From JACVRM01 sp963839815 (lineage in GTDB: Bacteria > Actinomycetota > Thermoleophilia > Gaiellales > Gaiellaceae), in contig CAWIWF010000006.1 in NCBI GenBank assembly GCA_963839815.1, positions 372,001-436,000 on the forward strand: DNA of 64,000 nt. The letters are read 5' to 3'. A model generated the notes under the pieces. The model was not told where the DNA came from. It did no database searches and saw only the letters and a program-made list of their open reading frames with translations. This document shows positions 31,464 through 40,329 of this stretch, piece by piece; position 1 is the first letter of the stretch, and each line of letters opens with the position of its first letter. A program made the translations under genes and the position numbers.

Positions 31464-32465
31464 CTACTTCCAGGCGGCGGCTTCCTGGACGGGGGCGCGC
31501 TCCTTGAGCGGCTCCCACCAGGAGCGGTTGTCGCGGTACCACTCGACCGTCTCGCGCAGTCCGCGCTCCCAGCCGGTCGCGGGCTCCCAGCCCAGCTCGC
31601 GGCGGATCTTCGACGAGTCGAGCAGGTAGCGGCGGTCGTGGCCCGGGCGGTCGGGGACGATCGTCTTCAGGGACTCCGGCTTGCCCGTCAGCTCGAGCAC
31701 GAGGTCGGCGATCTCCTCGATCGACGCCTCGACGCCGGAGCCGACGTTGTACGTCTCGCCGGGGCGGCCGCCGGTGAGCGTCAGCTCGATCGCGGAGCAG
31801 TGGTCGAGCACGTGCAGCCACTCCCGCCGGTTCTGCGTCGACGCGTACATCGGCAGCGGCAGGTCGTCGAGCGCGTTCGTGACGAAGAGCGGGATCACCT
31901 TCTCGGGAAACTGGAAGGCCCCGTAGTTGTTCGAGCAGTTGGTGATCGTCACGGGCACCCCGAACGTCTCGAAGTAGCTGCGCACGGCATGATCGCCGCC
32001 GGCCTTGGACGCGTTGTAGGGCGTGCGCGGCTCGTAGGGCGACTCCTCGGTGAAGACCTCGTCGGTGTCGAGAGCCAGATCGCCGTACACCTCGCAGGTC
32101 GACACGTGGTGGAAGCGGTCGACCCCGACCCGGCGTGACGCCTCGAGCAGGGTCTGCGTGCCGAGGACGTTGGTGGCGAAGAACCGGCCCGGGTCGACGA
32201 TCGCCAGCGAGTTGTGCGACTCGGCTGCGAAGTTGACGACGACTTCCACGCGCTCCTCCCGGAGCGTCGACTCGGCCAGGTCGAGGTCGCCGATGTCGCC
32301 CTTGACGAAGACGATGCGCTCCTCGACGTCGGCGAGGCTGGCCCGATTGCCCGCGTAGGTCAGCAGGTCGTACGCGACGACGTGGTCGCCGGGATGACGC
32401 TCGAGCCAGTAGTGGACGAAGTTGGAGCCGATGAACCCCGCGGCTCCGGTGACGAGCAGGCGCAC
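31464..32465 (-). CDS. rmlB: dTDP-glucose 4,6-dehydratase
   Basis: Converts dTDP-glucose to the 4-keto-6-deoxy sugar that RmlC uses. 333 residues. MRLLVTGAAGFIGSNFVHYWL (NAD loop), AYDLLTYAGNRASL, NFAAESHNS, YNASKAGGDHAV (Tyr-x3-Lys), NCSNNYGAFQFPEKVIPLF and RPGHDRRYLLD are canonical. The usual STDEVYG reads STCEVYG, so the catalytic Asp is replaced by Cys while the Glu is kept. GTG start 6 nt after TAGGAT. Encoded opposite to rmlACD, across the RAYT gene. Confidence 0.92.
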   Translation of the reverse strand: MRLLVTGAAGFIGSNFVHYWLERHPGDHVVAYDLLTYAGNRASLADVEERIVFVKGDIGDLDLAESTLREERVEVVVNFAAESHNSLAIVDPGRFFATNVLGTQTLLEASRRVGVDRFHHVSTCEVYGDLALDTDEVFTEESPYEPRTPYNASKAGGDHAVRSYFETFGVPVTITNCSNNYGAFQFPEKVIPLFVTNALDDLPLPMYASTQNRREWLHVLDHCSAIELTLTGGRPGETYNVGSGVEASIEEIADLVLELTGKPESLKTIVPDRPGHDRRYLLDSSKIRRELGWEPATGWERGLRETVEWYRDNRSWWEPLKERAPVQEAAAWK

Positions 32466-32471
32466 GCGGGC

Positions 32472-32477
32472 ATCCTA
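32472..32477 (-). promoter_or_regulatory. -10 element TAGGAT for rmlB
   Basis: Minus-strand TAGGAT, six bases, then GTG at 32465. It lies at the very end of the upstream kinase gene, so rmlB need not depend on kinase transcription. Confidence 0.55.
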
Positions 32478-33890
32478 GGGATCGTCGGCGTCTACTCGCA
32501 CGTCGCGCGCGCGGCGTCGATCTCCGAGCGCGGGCCCTGGATCTTCTCGGACCGCCTGCAGCGCCTTCGTCGCCTCCTTGCAGTCGCCGAGCTCGGCGAG
32601 GGCGGCGCCGAGGTCGTAGAGCGCGTAGGCCTCGTAGAGCTCGCCCGTGCCGCCGAGCGACTCGAGTGCCTGGCGCGCCTTGGCCGCCGCCGCCTCGTAC
32701 TCGCCCGCCTGCAGGAGCGCGGTCGCTTCGTCGGTGAGCGCGATCCCGCTCGCCTCGCCGTCCGGTGGCGCCGAGGTCGTCGCCGGTGTAGCCGTCGTGG
32801 TCGCGGGCGCCGTCACCGTGACCTGCGTGCGGACGGTGGTCCCCGGTGCCGTGACCCGCACGGTCTTTACGCGCGTGTCCGCTCCGGTCGTAGCTGTGGT
32901 GCCGTCGTCGGAGTCGCCGAGTGCCGCCGCCAGCGCGACGCCGCCCACCAGGGCTGCCAGCATGGTCGCGCCGAGCGCGAGCCAGCGAGCCGGGATCGGA
33001 GACCGCCGCGCCGGGTGCGGCAGGGGCGCGCGGCGCACGACCTGCGTCGAGTCCGTGCCGGCCGCGAGCGCGTGTCGCAGGTCGGCCACGAGCTCGGCGC
33101 AGCTCCCGGGCCGGCCGGCCGGATTCTTGGCGAGCGCGCGTGCGAACGCGGCGTCGAGCTCGCGACAGGGAAGATCGGGTCGGTGCTCGCAGAGCGAGGG
33201 CGGCGGTGTGTGGGCGTGGGCGGTCGCCTCCGCGGTCGGGGAGTCGCTCGCGAACGGGCGGACGCCGGCCAGCAGCTCCCAGGCCACGACTGCCAGGGCG
33301 TAGCGGTCGGCCGGGGGCCCGGCACGCTCGCCGGTCGCCTGCTCGGGCGCCAGGTAGCCGGCCGTGCCGAGGATCGTGCCCGTCATCGTCAGCGAGCTGA
33401 GCCCGGTCGCGCTCGCGATGCCGAAGTCGCCGACGTGCACGTGGCCGGCGGCGTCGAGCAGCAGGTTGCCGGGCTTGACGTCTCGGTGGACGACACCGCG
33501 CCGGTGGCCCGCGTCGAGCGCGCGTGCCGCCTCCTCGAGCCACGTGAGCGCCTGGGCGACGTCCGGGCCGCCGCCGCGCAGCCGCTCGGCGACGGACCCG
33601 CCTGGCAGGTACTCCATGACGATGAACGGGCGGCCCCGCCACTCGCCGACGTCGAAGATGGTGACGATCCCCGCCTCGGCCGAGAGCCGCGCGGCGGTCA
33701 GCGCCTCGCGCGTGAACCGCTCCCGGATCTCCTCGTCCTCGCCGTAACGCTCGGCCAGCACCTTGACCGCCACGTCGCGGTCCAGCATCGCGTCGCGGGC
33801 GCGGTAGATGTCGCCCATGGCGCCGTGCCCGATGCGCTCGGGCTCGAGATACCGGTCAGGGAGGACGTCCGTGTTGGGTCGCATTGCCAC
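32475..33890 (-). CDS. Membrane-anchored Ser/Thr protein kinase, C-terminal frameshift
   Basis: About 470 residues. The kinase domain (about 12-270) has RIGHGAMGDIYRARD (glycine loop), VAVKVLAERYG, HRDVKPGNLLLD (catalytic Asp about 139), VGDFGIAS and GYLAPEQATGE, so it looks active. A single membrane span is at about 297-320 (WLALGATMLAALVGGVALAAAL). A Thr/Val/Pro-rich extracellular linker follows, then a tetratricopeptide-like helical tail (DEATALLQAGEYEAAAAKARQAL). Near 32551-32556 one extra base shifts the frame: removing it gives QRSEKIQGPRSEIDAARATCE and a stop at 32492, which looks more natural. Confidence 0.85.
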   Translation of the reverse strand: MAMRPNTDVLPDRYLEPERIGHGAMGDIYRARDAMLDRDVAVKVLAERYGEDEEIRERFTREALTAARLSAEAGIVTIFDVGEWRGRPFIVMEYLPGGSVAERLRGGGPDVAQALTWLEEAARALDAGHRRGVVHRDVKPGNLLLDAAGHVHVGDFGIASATGLSSLTMTGTILGTAGYLAPEQATGERAGPPADRYALAVVAWELLAGVRPFASDSPTAEATAHAHTPPPSLCEHRPDLPCRELDAAFARALAKNPAGRPGSCAELVADLRHALAAGTDSTQVVRRAPLPHPARRSPIPARWLALGATMLAALVGGVALAAALGDSDDGTTATTGADTRVKTVRVTAPGTTVRTQVTVTAPATTTATPATTSAPPDGEASGIALTDEATALLQAGEYEAAAAKARQALESLGGTGELYEAYALYDLGAALAELGDCKEATKALQAVREDPGPALGDRRRARDVRVDADDP

Positions 33891-33965
33891 GGGAGGGGCC
33901 CGTCGCTACGGCATCTCCACTCCTGCCATCTTGGAAACGTGGCGTAAAACCGCTGTAAAGACCCC

Positions 33966-33993
33966 TTGTGTCGCCGTGAGCATGCGTTAGCCT
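33966..33993 (+). promoter_or_regulatory. Promoter TTGTGT-16-TAGCCT
   Basis: TTGTGT (33966-33971) and TAGCCT (33988-33993) precede a leader of about 55 nt before GTG 34053. Confidence 0.45.
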
Positions 33994-33997
33994 GCGA

Positions 33998-34029
33998 GGG
34001 TCCGCCCGGTTTCCTCAAGGACCCGAGGA
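33998..34029 (+). promoter_or_regulatory. Leader with two interleaved helices
   Basis: GGGTCC (33998-34003) can pair with GGACCC, and TTCCTC (34011-34016) with GAGGAA. The arms interleave with no connecting loop, so only one helix can form at a time. The first arm may be partly outside the transcript, which weakens the case for a switch. Confidence 0.3.
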
Positions 34030-34052
34030 AGCCAGCCGAAACAGCACCCGGG

Positions 34053-35693
34053 GTGACCGCTCGCAACCTCGCAATCGCGCTCTTCGCCGCCCTGCTCCTG
34101 CCGCTGGGTGCGCAGGCGCGCGCCGAGAAGGCGGTCACGACCGCCCCAGATCCCGCGCGGCTGACCAAACCAGTCTTCGTGGTCGAAGGCCGCGGCTGGG
34201 GACACGGGATCGGCCTCAGCCAGTGGGGCACGTACGGGTTCGCTCGCGCGGGCCACGACTACCGGCGCATCCTCGCGCACTACTACCGGGGCACCCAGCT
34301 CGGGCCGGCCCCCGTCAGCCGCGTGCGCGTGCTGCTCGCCGACAAGGTGACGAGCGTGGCGGTCGCCTCGGACGAAACCTTCAGCGTGAAGGACGTCCAT
34401 GGCACCACCTGGGAGCTCGCGGCGGGCCGGCACCTGGTCGCCCCGACGCTGCGGCTCAAGGTCGACGGCGACGCCAAGGCGCGCACGCTCGACGGGCCCC
34501 TCACGGTCATCGGCGGCGCCGCACCGGTCGAGGTCAACGGCCGGCCCTATCGCGGCACCATCCAGCTCTCGCTGGCCTCCGGCAAGCTGCGCGCCGTCAA
34601 CACCGTCGGCCTCGAGCAGTATCTGTACGGGGTCGTGCCCTCCGAGGTGCCGCACGTCTGGCCGGCCGAGGCGCTCAAGGCCCAGGCCGTCGTCGCGCGC
34701 TCCTATGCCCTCAGCCACCTGCACCGGGGCCCGTTCGACCTCTACGCCGACACCCGCAGCCAGGTGTACCTCGGCATCGACGAGGAGGAGCCGCAGACCA
34801 ACGCGGCCGTGAACGCCACCGCAGGCCAGGTGCTGCTCTACGGCGGCCGGGTTGCGTCGACCTACTACCACTCGACCTCGGGCGGTCGCACCGCGTCCGT
34901 CGAGGAAGTGTGGTCGTCCGAGCCCATCCCCTACCTGGTCTCCGTTCCCGACCCGTTCGACGGCGCCTCGCCCCATCACGACTGGGGGCCGCAGACGATC
35001 CCCGCCGCGAAGCTGGCCCGAACACTGCGCGTCGCCGGCAAGCTCGTGGACGTGCGCACCACCGTGGGTCCGTCGGGGCGCGTCGTCAGCGCCGTTGGCG
35101 TCACGCCCGACGGCGAGGGCCCGCCCGTCTCCGGCAGCGACCTGCGCCGCGCGCTCGAGCTGCGCTCGACCTGGTTCACCGTCGGCCAGCTGGCCCTGGA
35201 GAAGCCGGCCGCCGCGCTGCCCTTCGGCGGCGTGCACCCGCTGCGCGGCGTGGCCCGCGGGGTCGGCCCCGTCACGATCGAGCAGCGCGTGCCGGGCGAG
35301 CCGTGGACGGTGCTGCGGACGGTCAAGCCCTCGGCGGCGGGCACCTTCGCGATTCGCGTCAAGCCGAAGTCGCTGACGCTCTACCGCGTGCTGGCCGGGG
35401 ACGTCAAGACCGGCGTCGTCCGCCTCAACGTCGCTCCGCGCGTCACCATGGCTCCCGCCCGCGGCGCGACGCAGCTGCGCGGCGCCGTCCGGCCCGCCCT
35501 GGCGGGCGCGGTCGTCCAGGTGCAGCGCCGGCGGGCGGCGGGCTGGAAGGTGGTGGCGAGTGTCCCGGTCGCGGCCAACGGGCGTTGGCAGGCCGCGATC
35601 GCCCTTGCGCCCGGCAGCTACCGGGCACGCGTGCCGGCTCGCGGTGGGCTGGGAGCCGGCGTCAGCACCGTGCTCACGGTCGAGCCGGCATGA
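34053..35693 (+). CDS. Secreted SpoIID/LytB-domain protein
   Basis: 546 residues. Signal peptide at the N-terminus (ARNLAIALFAALLLPLGAQARA). The SpoIID domain covers about 35-390: GRGWGHGIGLSQWGTYGFARAGHDYRRILAHYY, LEQYLYGVVPSEVPHVWPAEALKAQAVVARSYAL, and YYHSTSGGRTASVEEVW. SpoIID is a peptidoglycan lytic transglycosylase in spore formers; homologues are widespread in non-sporulating actinobacteria with no assigned role. A C-terminal about 120 residues hold two Ig-like beta repeats (LRGVARGVGPVTIEQRVPG and LRGAVRPALAGAVVQVQRR). The next gene overlaps (ATGA). GTG 34053 is chosen because the signal peptide starts there. Confidence 0.88.
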   Translation: MTARNLAIALFAALLLPLGAQARAEKAVTTAPDPARLTKPVFVVEGRGWGHGIGLSQWGTYGFARAGHDYRRILAHYYRGTQLGPAPVSRVRVLLADKVTSVAVASDETFSVKDVHGTTWELAAGRHLVAPTLRLKVDGDAKARTLDGPLTVIGGAAPVEVNGRPYRGTIQLSLASGKLRAVNTVGLEQYLYGVVPSEVPHVWPAEALKAQAVVARSYALSHLHRGPFDLYADTRSQVYLGIDEEEPQTNAAVNATAGQVLLYGGRVASTYYHSTSGGRTASVEEVWSSEPIPYLVSVPDPFDGASPHHDWGPQTIPAAKLARTLRVAGKLVDVRTTVGPSGRVVSAVGVTPDGEGPPVSGSDLRRALELRSTWFTVGQLALEKPAAALPFGGVHPLRGVARGVGPVTIEQRVPGEPWTVLRTVKPSAAGTFAIRVKPKSLTLYRVLAGDVKTGVVRLNVAPRVTMAPARGATQLRGAVRPALAGAVVQVQRRRAAGWKVVASVPVAANGRWQAAIALAPGSYRARVPARGGLGAGVSTVLTVEPA

Positions 35694-37327
35694 GACGCGC
35701 CCTCGTCGCGGTCGCCTGCGTGCTCCTCGCGCTCGTCGCCGCGCTGCCGGCAGCCGCCGGACGCTTCGCCGTCGGCCTGCACCGGGGCGCCGATCGCGAC
35801 GCGGTCGCGGCCCGCGTGGCTGCCGTGACGGGCACACGAGTTCAGCCGCTGACGCCGTTCGCGCTCGTGGTCACCGTGCCCAGCGCCGCCGGCCTCGAGC
35901 GCCTGCGCGGCGTCGCCTACGTCGAGCGGCTCGACCGCTCCCGCAGCATCGCGTTCAGCGTCAACGACCCGCTCGCGAAGAAACAGTGGCACCTGAGCGC
36001 CATCCGCGCCTTCGACCACTGGCCCATCCGTCCCACGGCGCTTGAGCCGATCAAGGTGGCCGTGATCGACTCGGGTATCGACGGCAGCCACCCGGAGTTC
36101 GAGAACCGGATCGCCGATGCCCAGAGCTTCGTCGACAACGCGCCTCGCAAGGACACCGTGGGCCACGGCACCTTCGTCGCCGGCATCATCGCCGCCGCGC
36201 TCAACAACGGCACCGGGATCGCCGGCGTCGCCTTCCCCTCGCGGCTGCTCGTGGCGAAAGTCGTGCGTCCGGACGGGTCGATCTCGCCCGAGGCCGAAGC
36301 CCGGGCGATCCGCTGGGCCGCCGATCAGGGCGCCCGTGTGATCAACCTGAGCCTGGCCGCGCTCCGCAATCCCGACGATCCCCGTGATGACCTCTACTCG
36401 CCGCTCGAGGCAAGCGCGATCGAGTACGCCGTCGGCAAGGGCGCGCTCGTCGTCGCAGCGGTCGGCAACGGTGACGGGGCCCCGCGCCGGCCCTGGCCGT
36501 ACGCGAGCTACCCGGCTGCCCTGCCGCACGTCCTCGGGGTCGGTGCGCTCGCCCGCGACGGCACCGTCCCGGACTTCTCGAACCGCGACCCGTACTTCAA
36601 CGACCTGGTCGCGCCCGGCACCGAGATCCTCTCGACGATCCCCCGCCCGGCGCCGGGCGACAAGCCCGTGTGCGCCGATCCCGGCTACTCGATCTGCGGG
36701 CCGGACGACTTCCGCCGCGGCCAGGGGACGTCGTTCGCCGCCGCCCAGGCGACGGCCGCGGCTGCGCTGCTGCTCGCGCAGCGGCCGACTCTGCGCGCCG
36801 AGCAGGCGCGCACGATCCTCGAGCGCAGCGCGGCCGACCTGACCGAGAAGTCCGGCTGCCGGCGCTGCTCGCTCGGGCGTGACGAGACGAGCGGCTGGGG
36901 GCTGCTGGACGTGGGCAGCGCGCTCGGCCTCGTGGCCATGGAGGTGCCCGCCGACGCGCTGGAGCCGAACGACGACGCCGGGACGCGCGCCGCCACGCTG
37001 CGCGGCCGCCGCCACCGGGTTCGAGCGACGCTCGACGGCTGGGACGACCGCTCCGACGTCTATCGCGTCTTCCTCGGCCGCAAGCAGCGACTGCTCGCCC
37101 GGCTGCAGGCGCCGGTCGCCACGACGCTCACCATCTGGCGCCCCGGCACCCGGACGGTCGAGGCCCCGGCCTGGGCGACTCCGCCGAAGCCGCTCCGGCG
37201 CGCGACTGTCAGCGGGCCGCCCCGCCGGCTCGCCTACCGCGCCCGCGCGCGTGGCTGGCACTTCGTCCAGGTGGCGTCTGCCGACGGCACGTCCGGGTCG
37301 TACACCCTCTCGCTGACCCGCCGCTAG
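35690..37327 (+). CDS. Secreted subtilisin-like serine protease (S8)
   Basis: 545 residues. Signal peptide (RRALVAVACVLLALVAALPAAAG), then an inhibitor I9-like propeptide (about 25-85). The catalytic triad is complete: Asp in VAVIDSGIDGSHPE (about 126), His in GHGTFVAGII (about 159) and Ser in GQGTSFAAAQA (about 347), with the oxyanion Asn in AAVGNGDG. An inserted loop CADPGYSICG and a later CRRC could form disulfides. The C-terminal about 110 residues form a pre-peptidase beta domain (DALEPNDDAGTRAATL). Coupled to the SpoIID-like gene, so both are probably secreted together. Confidence 0.92.
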   Translation: MRRALVAVACVLLALVAALPAAAGRFAVGLHRGADRDAVAARVAAVTGTRVQPLTPFALVVTVPSAAGLERLRGVAYVERLDRSRSIAFSVNDPLAKKQWHLSAIRAFDHWPIRPTALEPIKVAVIDSGIDGSHPEFENRIADAQSFVDNAPRKDTVGHGTFVAGIIAAALNNGTGIAGVAFPSRLLVAKVVRPDGSISPEAEARAIRWAADQGARVINLSLAALRNPDDPRDDLYSPLEASAIEYAVGKGALVVAAVGNGDGAPRRPWPYASYPAALPHVLGVGALARDGTVPDFSNRDPYFNDLVAPGTEILSTIPRPAPGDKPVCADPGYSICGPDDFRRGQGTSFAAAQATAAAALLLAQRPTLRAEQARTILERSAADLTEKSGCRRCSLGRDETSGWGLLDVGSALGLVAMEVPADALEPNDDAGTRAATLRGRRHRVRATLDGWDDRSDVYRVFLGRKQRLLARLQAPVATTLTIWRPGTRTVEAPAWATPPKPLRRATVSGPPRRLAYRARARGWHFVQVASADGTSGSYTLSLTRR

Positions 37328-37336
37328 CCGCCGCGC

Positions 37337-37996
37337 CTACTGGGCGTCGAGCAACTCCTCGTCCGGGACGTCGCGCAGCACACGGGCGGGGTTGCCGACC
37401 ACGACGACCCCTGGCGGCACGTCGCGGATGACGACCGCGCCGGCGCCGACGAAGGCCTCCTCGCCGATCTCGACTCCCGGGCAGAGGACGGCGCCGCCGC
37501 CGACGCGGGCGCCGCGGCGAATCGTCGGCCCTCGCATCAGCGCCTTGCGCTTCTCCGTGCGCCCCATGTAGTTGTCGTTCGTCGTCACCACACAGGGGGC
37601 GATGAAGACGTTGTCCTCGAGCGTCGAGTACGCGGTGATGTAGGCCTCGGCCTGGATCTTGGTCAGCGCGCCGATGGTGGTGTCGTTCTCGACGAGCGAG
37701 CCACGGCCGATGACGACGTCGTCGCCGACCTCGACCCGCTCGCGCACGCAGGCCTGGTCGCCCACGATGACGCGCGCGCCCAGGCGGCTGCCGGCGAAGA
37801 CGACGGCGCCGGTCGAGACGATCGTCCCGGCGCCGAGCTCTAGCGGGGGCAGCGTCTCGCGCTTCGCGGTCGAGCGGGGCGAGAGCGACGGCTGCTTGCC
37901 GAGCACGGCGTTGTCGCCGATCGTGCAGCCCTCGCCGATCACCGTGCCCGGATAGATGACGACGTTCTCGCCGACGGAGTAGCTCGACTCGGTCAT
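37337..37996 (-). CDS. Left-handed beta-helix sugar N-acyltransferase (WbpD-like)
   Basis: 219 residues built mostly of hexapeptide repeats (GTVIGEGCTIGDNAVLG, VIVGDQACVRERVEVGDDVVIGRGS). TNDNYMGRTEKRKALMRGPTIRRGARVGGGAVLCPGVEIGEEAFVGAGAVV ends the helix and supplies acetyl-CoA contacts. Closest in style to WbpD/WlbB, which acetylates the 3-amino group of a UDP-2-acetamido-uronic acid. Neighbours fit: a WbpB-like dehydrogenase and a WecB-like epimerase. The ATG at 37996 begins the helix. Confidence 0.8.
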   Translation of the reverse strand: MTESSYSVGENVVIYPGTVIGEGCTIGDNAVLGKQPSLSPRSTAKRETLPPLELGAGTIVSTGAVVFAGSRLGARVIVGDQACVRERVEVGDDVVIGRGSLVENDTTIGALTKIQAEAYITAYSTLEDNVFIAPCVVTTNDNYMGRTEKRKALMRGPTIRRGARVGGGAVLCPGVEIGEEAFVGAGAVVIRDVPPGVVVVGNPARVLRDVPDEELLDAQ

Positions 37997-38084
37997 GGGC
38001 GCCGCCGCGAGCTCGTGGCTGACAGCCACAACGTCGGTGAGACCGAGGCGCCGGGGACGAGGAGCTCGGCGGCGGCGGCGCTGC

Positions 38085-39062
38085 TCACGCGCGCACCGCG
38101 GAGAGCGAGTCGGTGAGCCGCTCGAGCGCGCGCACGACCATGGCGCCGTCGCGGGCCACGGTGCGCCGGTCGCCCTCGCCGCGCACGAGCCGCAGGAACT
38201 CCTCACACTCGAGCCGCAGCGGCTCGTCGGTCGCGATCTTCGGGATGTAGATGTCCCCGCTTCGCGTCTGCCACTCGCCGTACGTCTCCGCGCGCTTCCA
38301 CGGCGCCTTCTCGTAGACCGTGACCTTGCGCTCGAGCTCCATGTCGTCGAAGACGGCCATCTTCTTCGAGCCGACCACGGTCATCCGGCGCATCTTGTGC
38401 GGGTCGAGCCACGACAGGTGCATGTGGGCGATCTTCCCGGAGGGAAAGCGCAGGTAGCAGAAGACGACGTCCTCCACCCCGTCGGTGAGGAAGTCCCGGC
38501 CGTGCGCGACGGCCTCGACGGGGTCCTCGCCGAGCAGGTAGAGGATCACCGAGAGGTCGTGCACGCCGAGCGACCAGAGCGCGTTCTCGTTCGTGCGCAC
38601 GATGCCGAGGTTCTGGCGGTTCCCGTACACGCAGAGGACGTCCCCGAGCTCCCCGGAGTCGATCAGCTCCTTGAGCTTGCGCACGCCCGGGTGGTAGAGC
38701 AGCAGGTGGCCGGGCATCAGCGTCAGGTCGCGCTCCTCGGCGAGGGCGACGAGCTCGTCCATCTCGTCGCCGTGCATTGCGGGCGGCTTCTCGACCAGGA
38801 CGTGCTTGCCGGCCTCGAGCGCGCGCTTGGCGAGCGGGTAGTGCGTCGGGACGGGGGTGGCGATCACGACGGCCTCGAGGTCGGGGTCGGCGAGCACGTC
38901 GTCGAGGTCGCCGGTCATGCGCGACCCCGGGTAGCGGGATGCGAAGCGGCCCTGCGCCTCATCGGAGGCGTCGCACAACCAGGTGAGCGCGGCGAGGTCG
39001 TCGAAGTTGCGGGCGAGGTTTGGGCCCCAGTAGCCGAGGCCGACGACGGCCACGGTGGTCAT
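38085..39062 (-). CDS. Gfo/Idh/MocA-family oxidoreductase (WbpB/WlbA-like)
   Basis: 325 residues, Rossmann plus alpha/beta C-terminal domain. VAVVGLGYWGPNLARNF binds NAD, and EKPPAMHGDEMDELV contains the catalytic Lys of the EKP motif. HLLLYHPGVRKLKELI and SLGVHDLSVILYLLGE are typical of the WbpB/WlbA branch, which oxidises C3 of UDP-GlcNAcA. Start ATG at 39062 preceded by GGAGCAGG. Its start overlaps the wecB end, so it is the second gene of the row. Confidence 0.85.
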   Translation of the reverse strand: MTTVAVVGLGYWGPNLARNFDDLAALTWLCDASDEAQGRFASRYPGSRMTGDLDDVLADPDLEAVVIATPVPTHYPLAKRALEAGKHVLVEKPPAMHGDEMDELVALAEERDLTLMPGHLLLYHPGVRKLKELIDSGELGDVLCVYGNRQNLGIVRTNENALWSLGVHDLSVILYLLGEDPVEAVAHGRDFLTDGVEDVVFCYLRFPSGKIAHMHLSWLDPHKMRRMTVVGSKKMAVFDDMELERKVTVYEKAPWKRAETYGEWQTRSGDIYIPKIATDEPLRLECEEFLRLVRGEGDRRTVARDGAMVVRALERLTDSLSAVRA

Positions 39063-40139
39063 GCCTGCTCCTGCATCGAGGGGAGCAGCATAGAGAGCGC
39101 GGCCGCGATCCTCGTCGAGGCATGGCCGTCCCCGTAGAGAGGCGGTGCCTGCGGGGGGAAGCGGGCCGCGCGAACCGCCCCGACGAGCGCGTCCGGATCG
39201 GCATCGACGAGCACGTTGGCCCCGAGCTCCACGGTGTCCACCCACTCGGTCGAGGGGCGGGCGGTCACGCAGGGAACGGCGTACCAGTACGCCTCTTTCT
39301 GGAGGCCGCCGGAGTCGGTCACGATCACCCGCGCCTGCGAGGCCAGGGCGGCCAGGTCGAGATATCCGAGCGGCTCCGTGAGCACGACACCGTCACCGAG
39401 CGCGATGCCGGCCGCGGCGAGCACCGAACGCGTGCGCGGGTGCGCGGGGAAGACGACCGGCTCCTCGAGCGCGGAGAGGCCGGCGGCGATGCGCGAGAGG
39501 CGCCCGGGCTCGACGTTGGCCTCGCGATGGATCGTCGCCACGACGTAGCCGCCGGGCTCGACTCCGAAGCGCGCGAGCGCCCGCGACCGGCGCCGTGCGA
39601 TCGGTGCCAGACGGTCGGCGGCGTCGCGCATGACGTCGCCGACGACCTCGACCGTGCCGTCGGCGCCCTCGGCGCGCAGCGTCTCGCGCGAGCGCTCGTC
39701 CGGGCAGAGCAGGAGGCTCCGAGATGCGATCGGTCTCGACCCGGTTGTGCTCCTCCGGCATCGACCAGTCGCCGCTGCGCAGGCCGGCCTCAACGTGCGC
39801 GACCGGTACGCGACGCGCAAGGGCGGCACGCGCGCCCGCGAGCGTCGAGTTCGTGTCGCCGTACACCAGGACCCAGTCCGGGCGCTCGTCGGCGATCGTC
39901 GCCTCGAGCGGCGGCTGCAGGCGCGCGAGCATCTCGTCGCGCGGGAGGGCGTGGATGCCGAGGCGGTACCGGGGCTCCGCCAGCCCGAGCTCCTCGAAGA
40001 AGACATCGGAGAGGTCTCGGTCGTAGTGCTGGCCGGTGTGCACGACGACCTCGTCGTGGCCGGCGTCGCGCAGCGCCTCGGACAGGGGCGCGGACTTGAT
40101 GAACTGGGGGCGGTTGCCGACGACCGAGAGGATCTTCAC
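39059..40139 (-). CDS. wecB: UDP-N-acetylglucosamine 2-epimerase-like (WecB/WbpI), frameshifted
   Basis: Interconverts UDP-GlcNAc and UDP-ManNAc, or their 3-acetamido uronic forms. The first 140 residues (MKILSVVGNRPQFIKSAPLSEAL, VHTGQHYDRDLSDVFFEELGL, GDTNSTLAGA, HVEAGLRSGDWSMPEEHNRVETDRIS) are in one frame. The rest is one base out of phase (SLLLCPDERSRETL, VVATIHREANVEP, SDSGGLQKEAYWY, PCVTARPSTEWVDTVELGAN). Removing one G near 39718-39722 joins them to about 358 residues. GTG start 6 nt after TAGGCT. With neighbours it suggests a ManNAc3NAcA-type pathway in place of plain WecB. Confidence 0.88.
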
Positions 40140-40145
40140 GGCGGC

Positions 40146-40151
40146 AGCCTA
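40146..40151 (-). promoter_or_regulatory. -10 element TAGGCT for wecB
   Basis: Minus-strand TAGGCT, six bases, then GTG at 40139. Confidence 0.6.
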
Positions 40152-40213
40152 GGCGGTGCCGTCGGAGCCGCCCACCGGGGTGCCGTCGCGCCGCGGCGGC
40201 GCTGCCGCGGCGA

Positions 40214-40219
40214 TACCAT
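40214..40219 (+). promoter_or_regulatory. -10 element TACCAT for tRNA-Lys
   Basis: TACCAT lies 38 nt before the mature tRNA 5' end, leaving a leader of about 30 nt. It has the same sequence as the box of the thiamine operon. Confidence 0.45.
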
Positions 40220-40256
40220 GGGGCGCTCCGGCGGCAGCAGCGAGCCGCAACGGGAC

Positions 40257-40329
<73 letters not shown>

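Noticed and set aside
31408..33642. 744-codon open frame on the minus strand
   Set aside because: Out of phase with rmlB and the kinase, both of which have complete domain motifs; low-complexity Arg-rich product.
33998..34029. H-type pseudoknot or known riboswitch before the SpoIID-like gene
   Set aside because: The connecting loop between the arms has zero length, so both helices cannot coexist. c-di-GMP and c-di-AMP riboswitch core sequences are absent.
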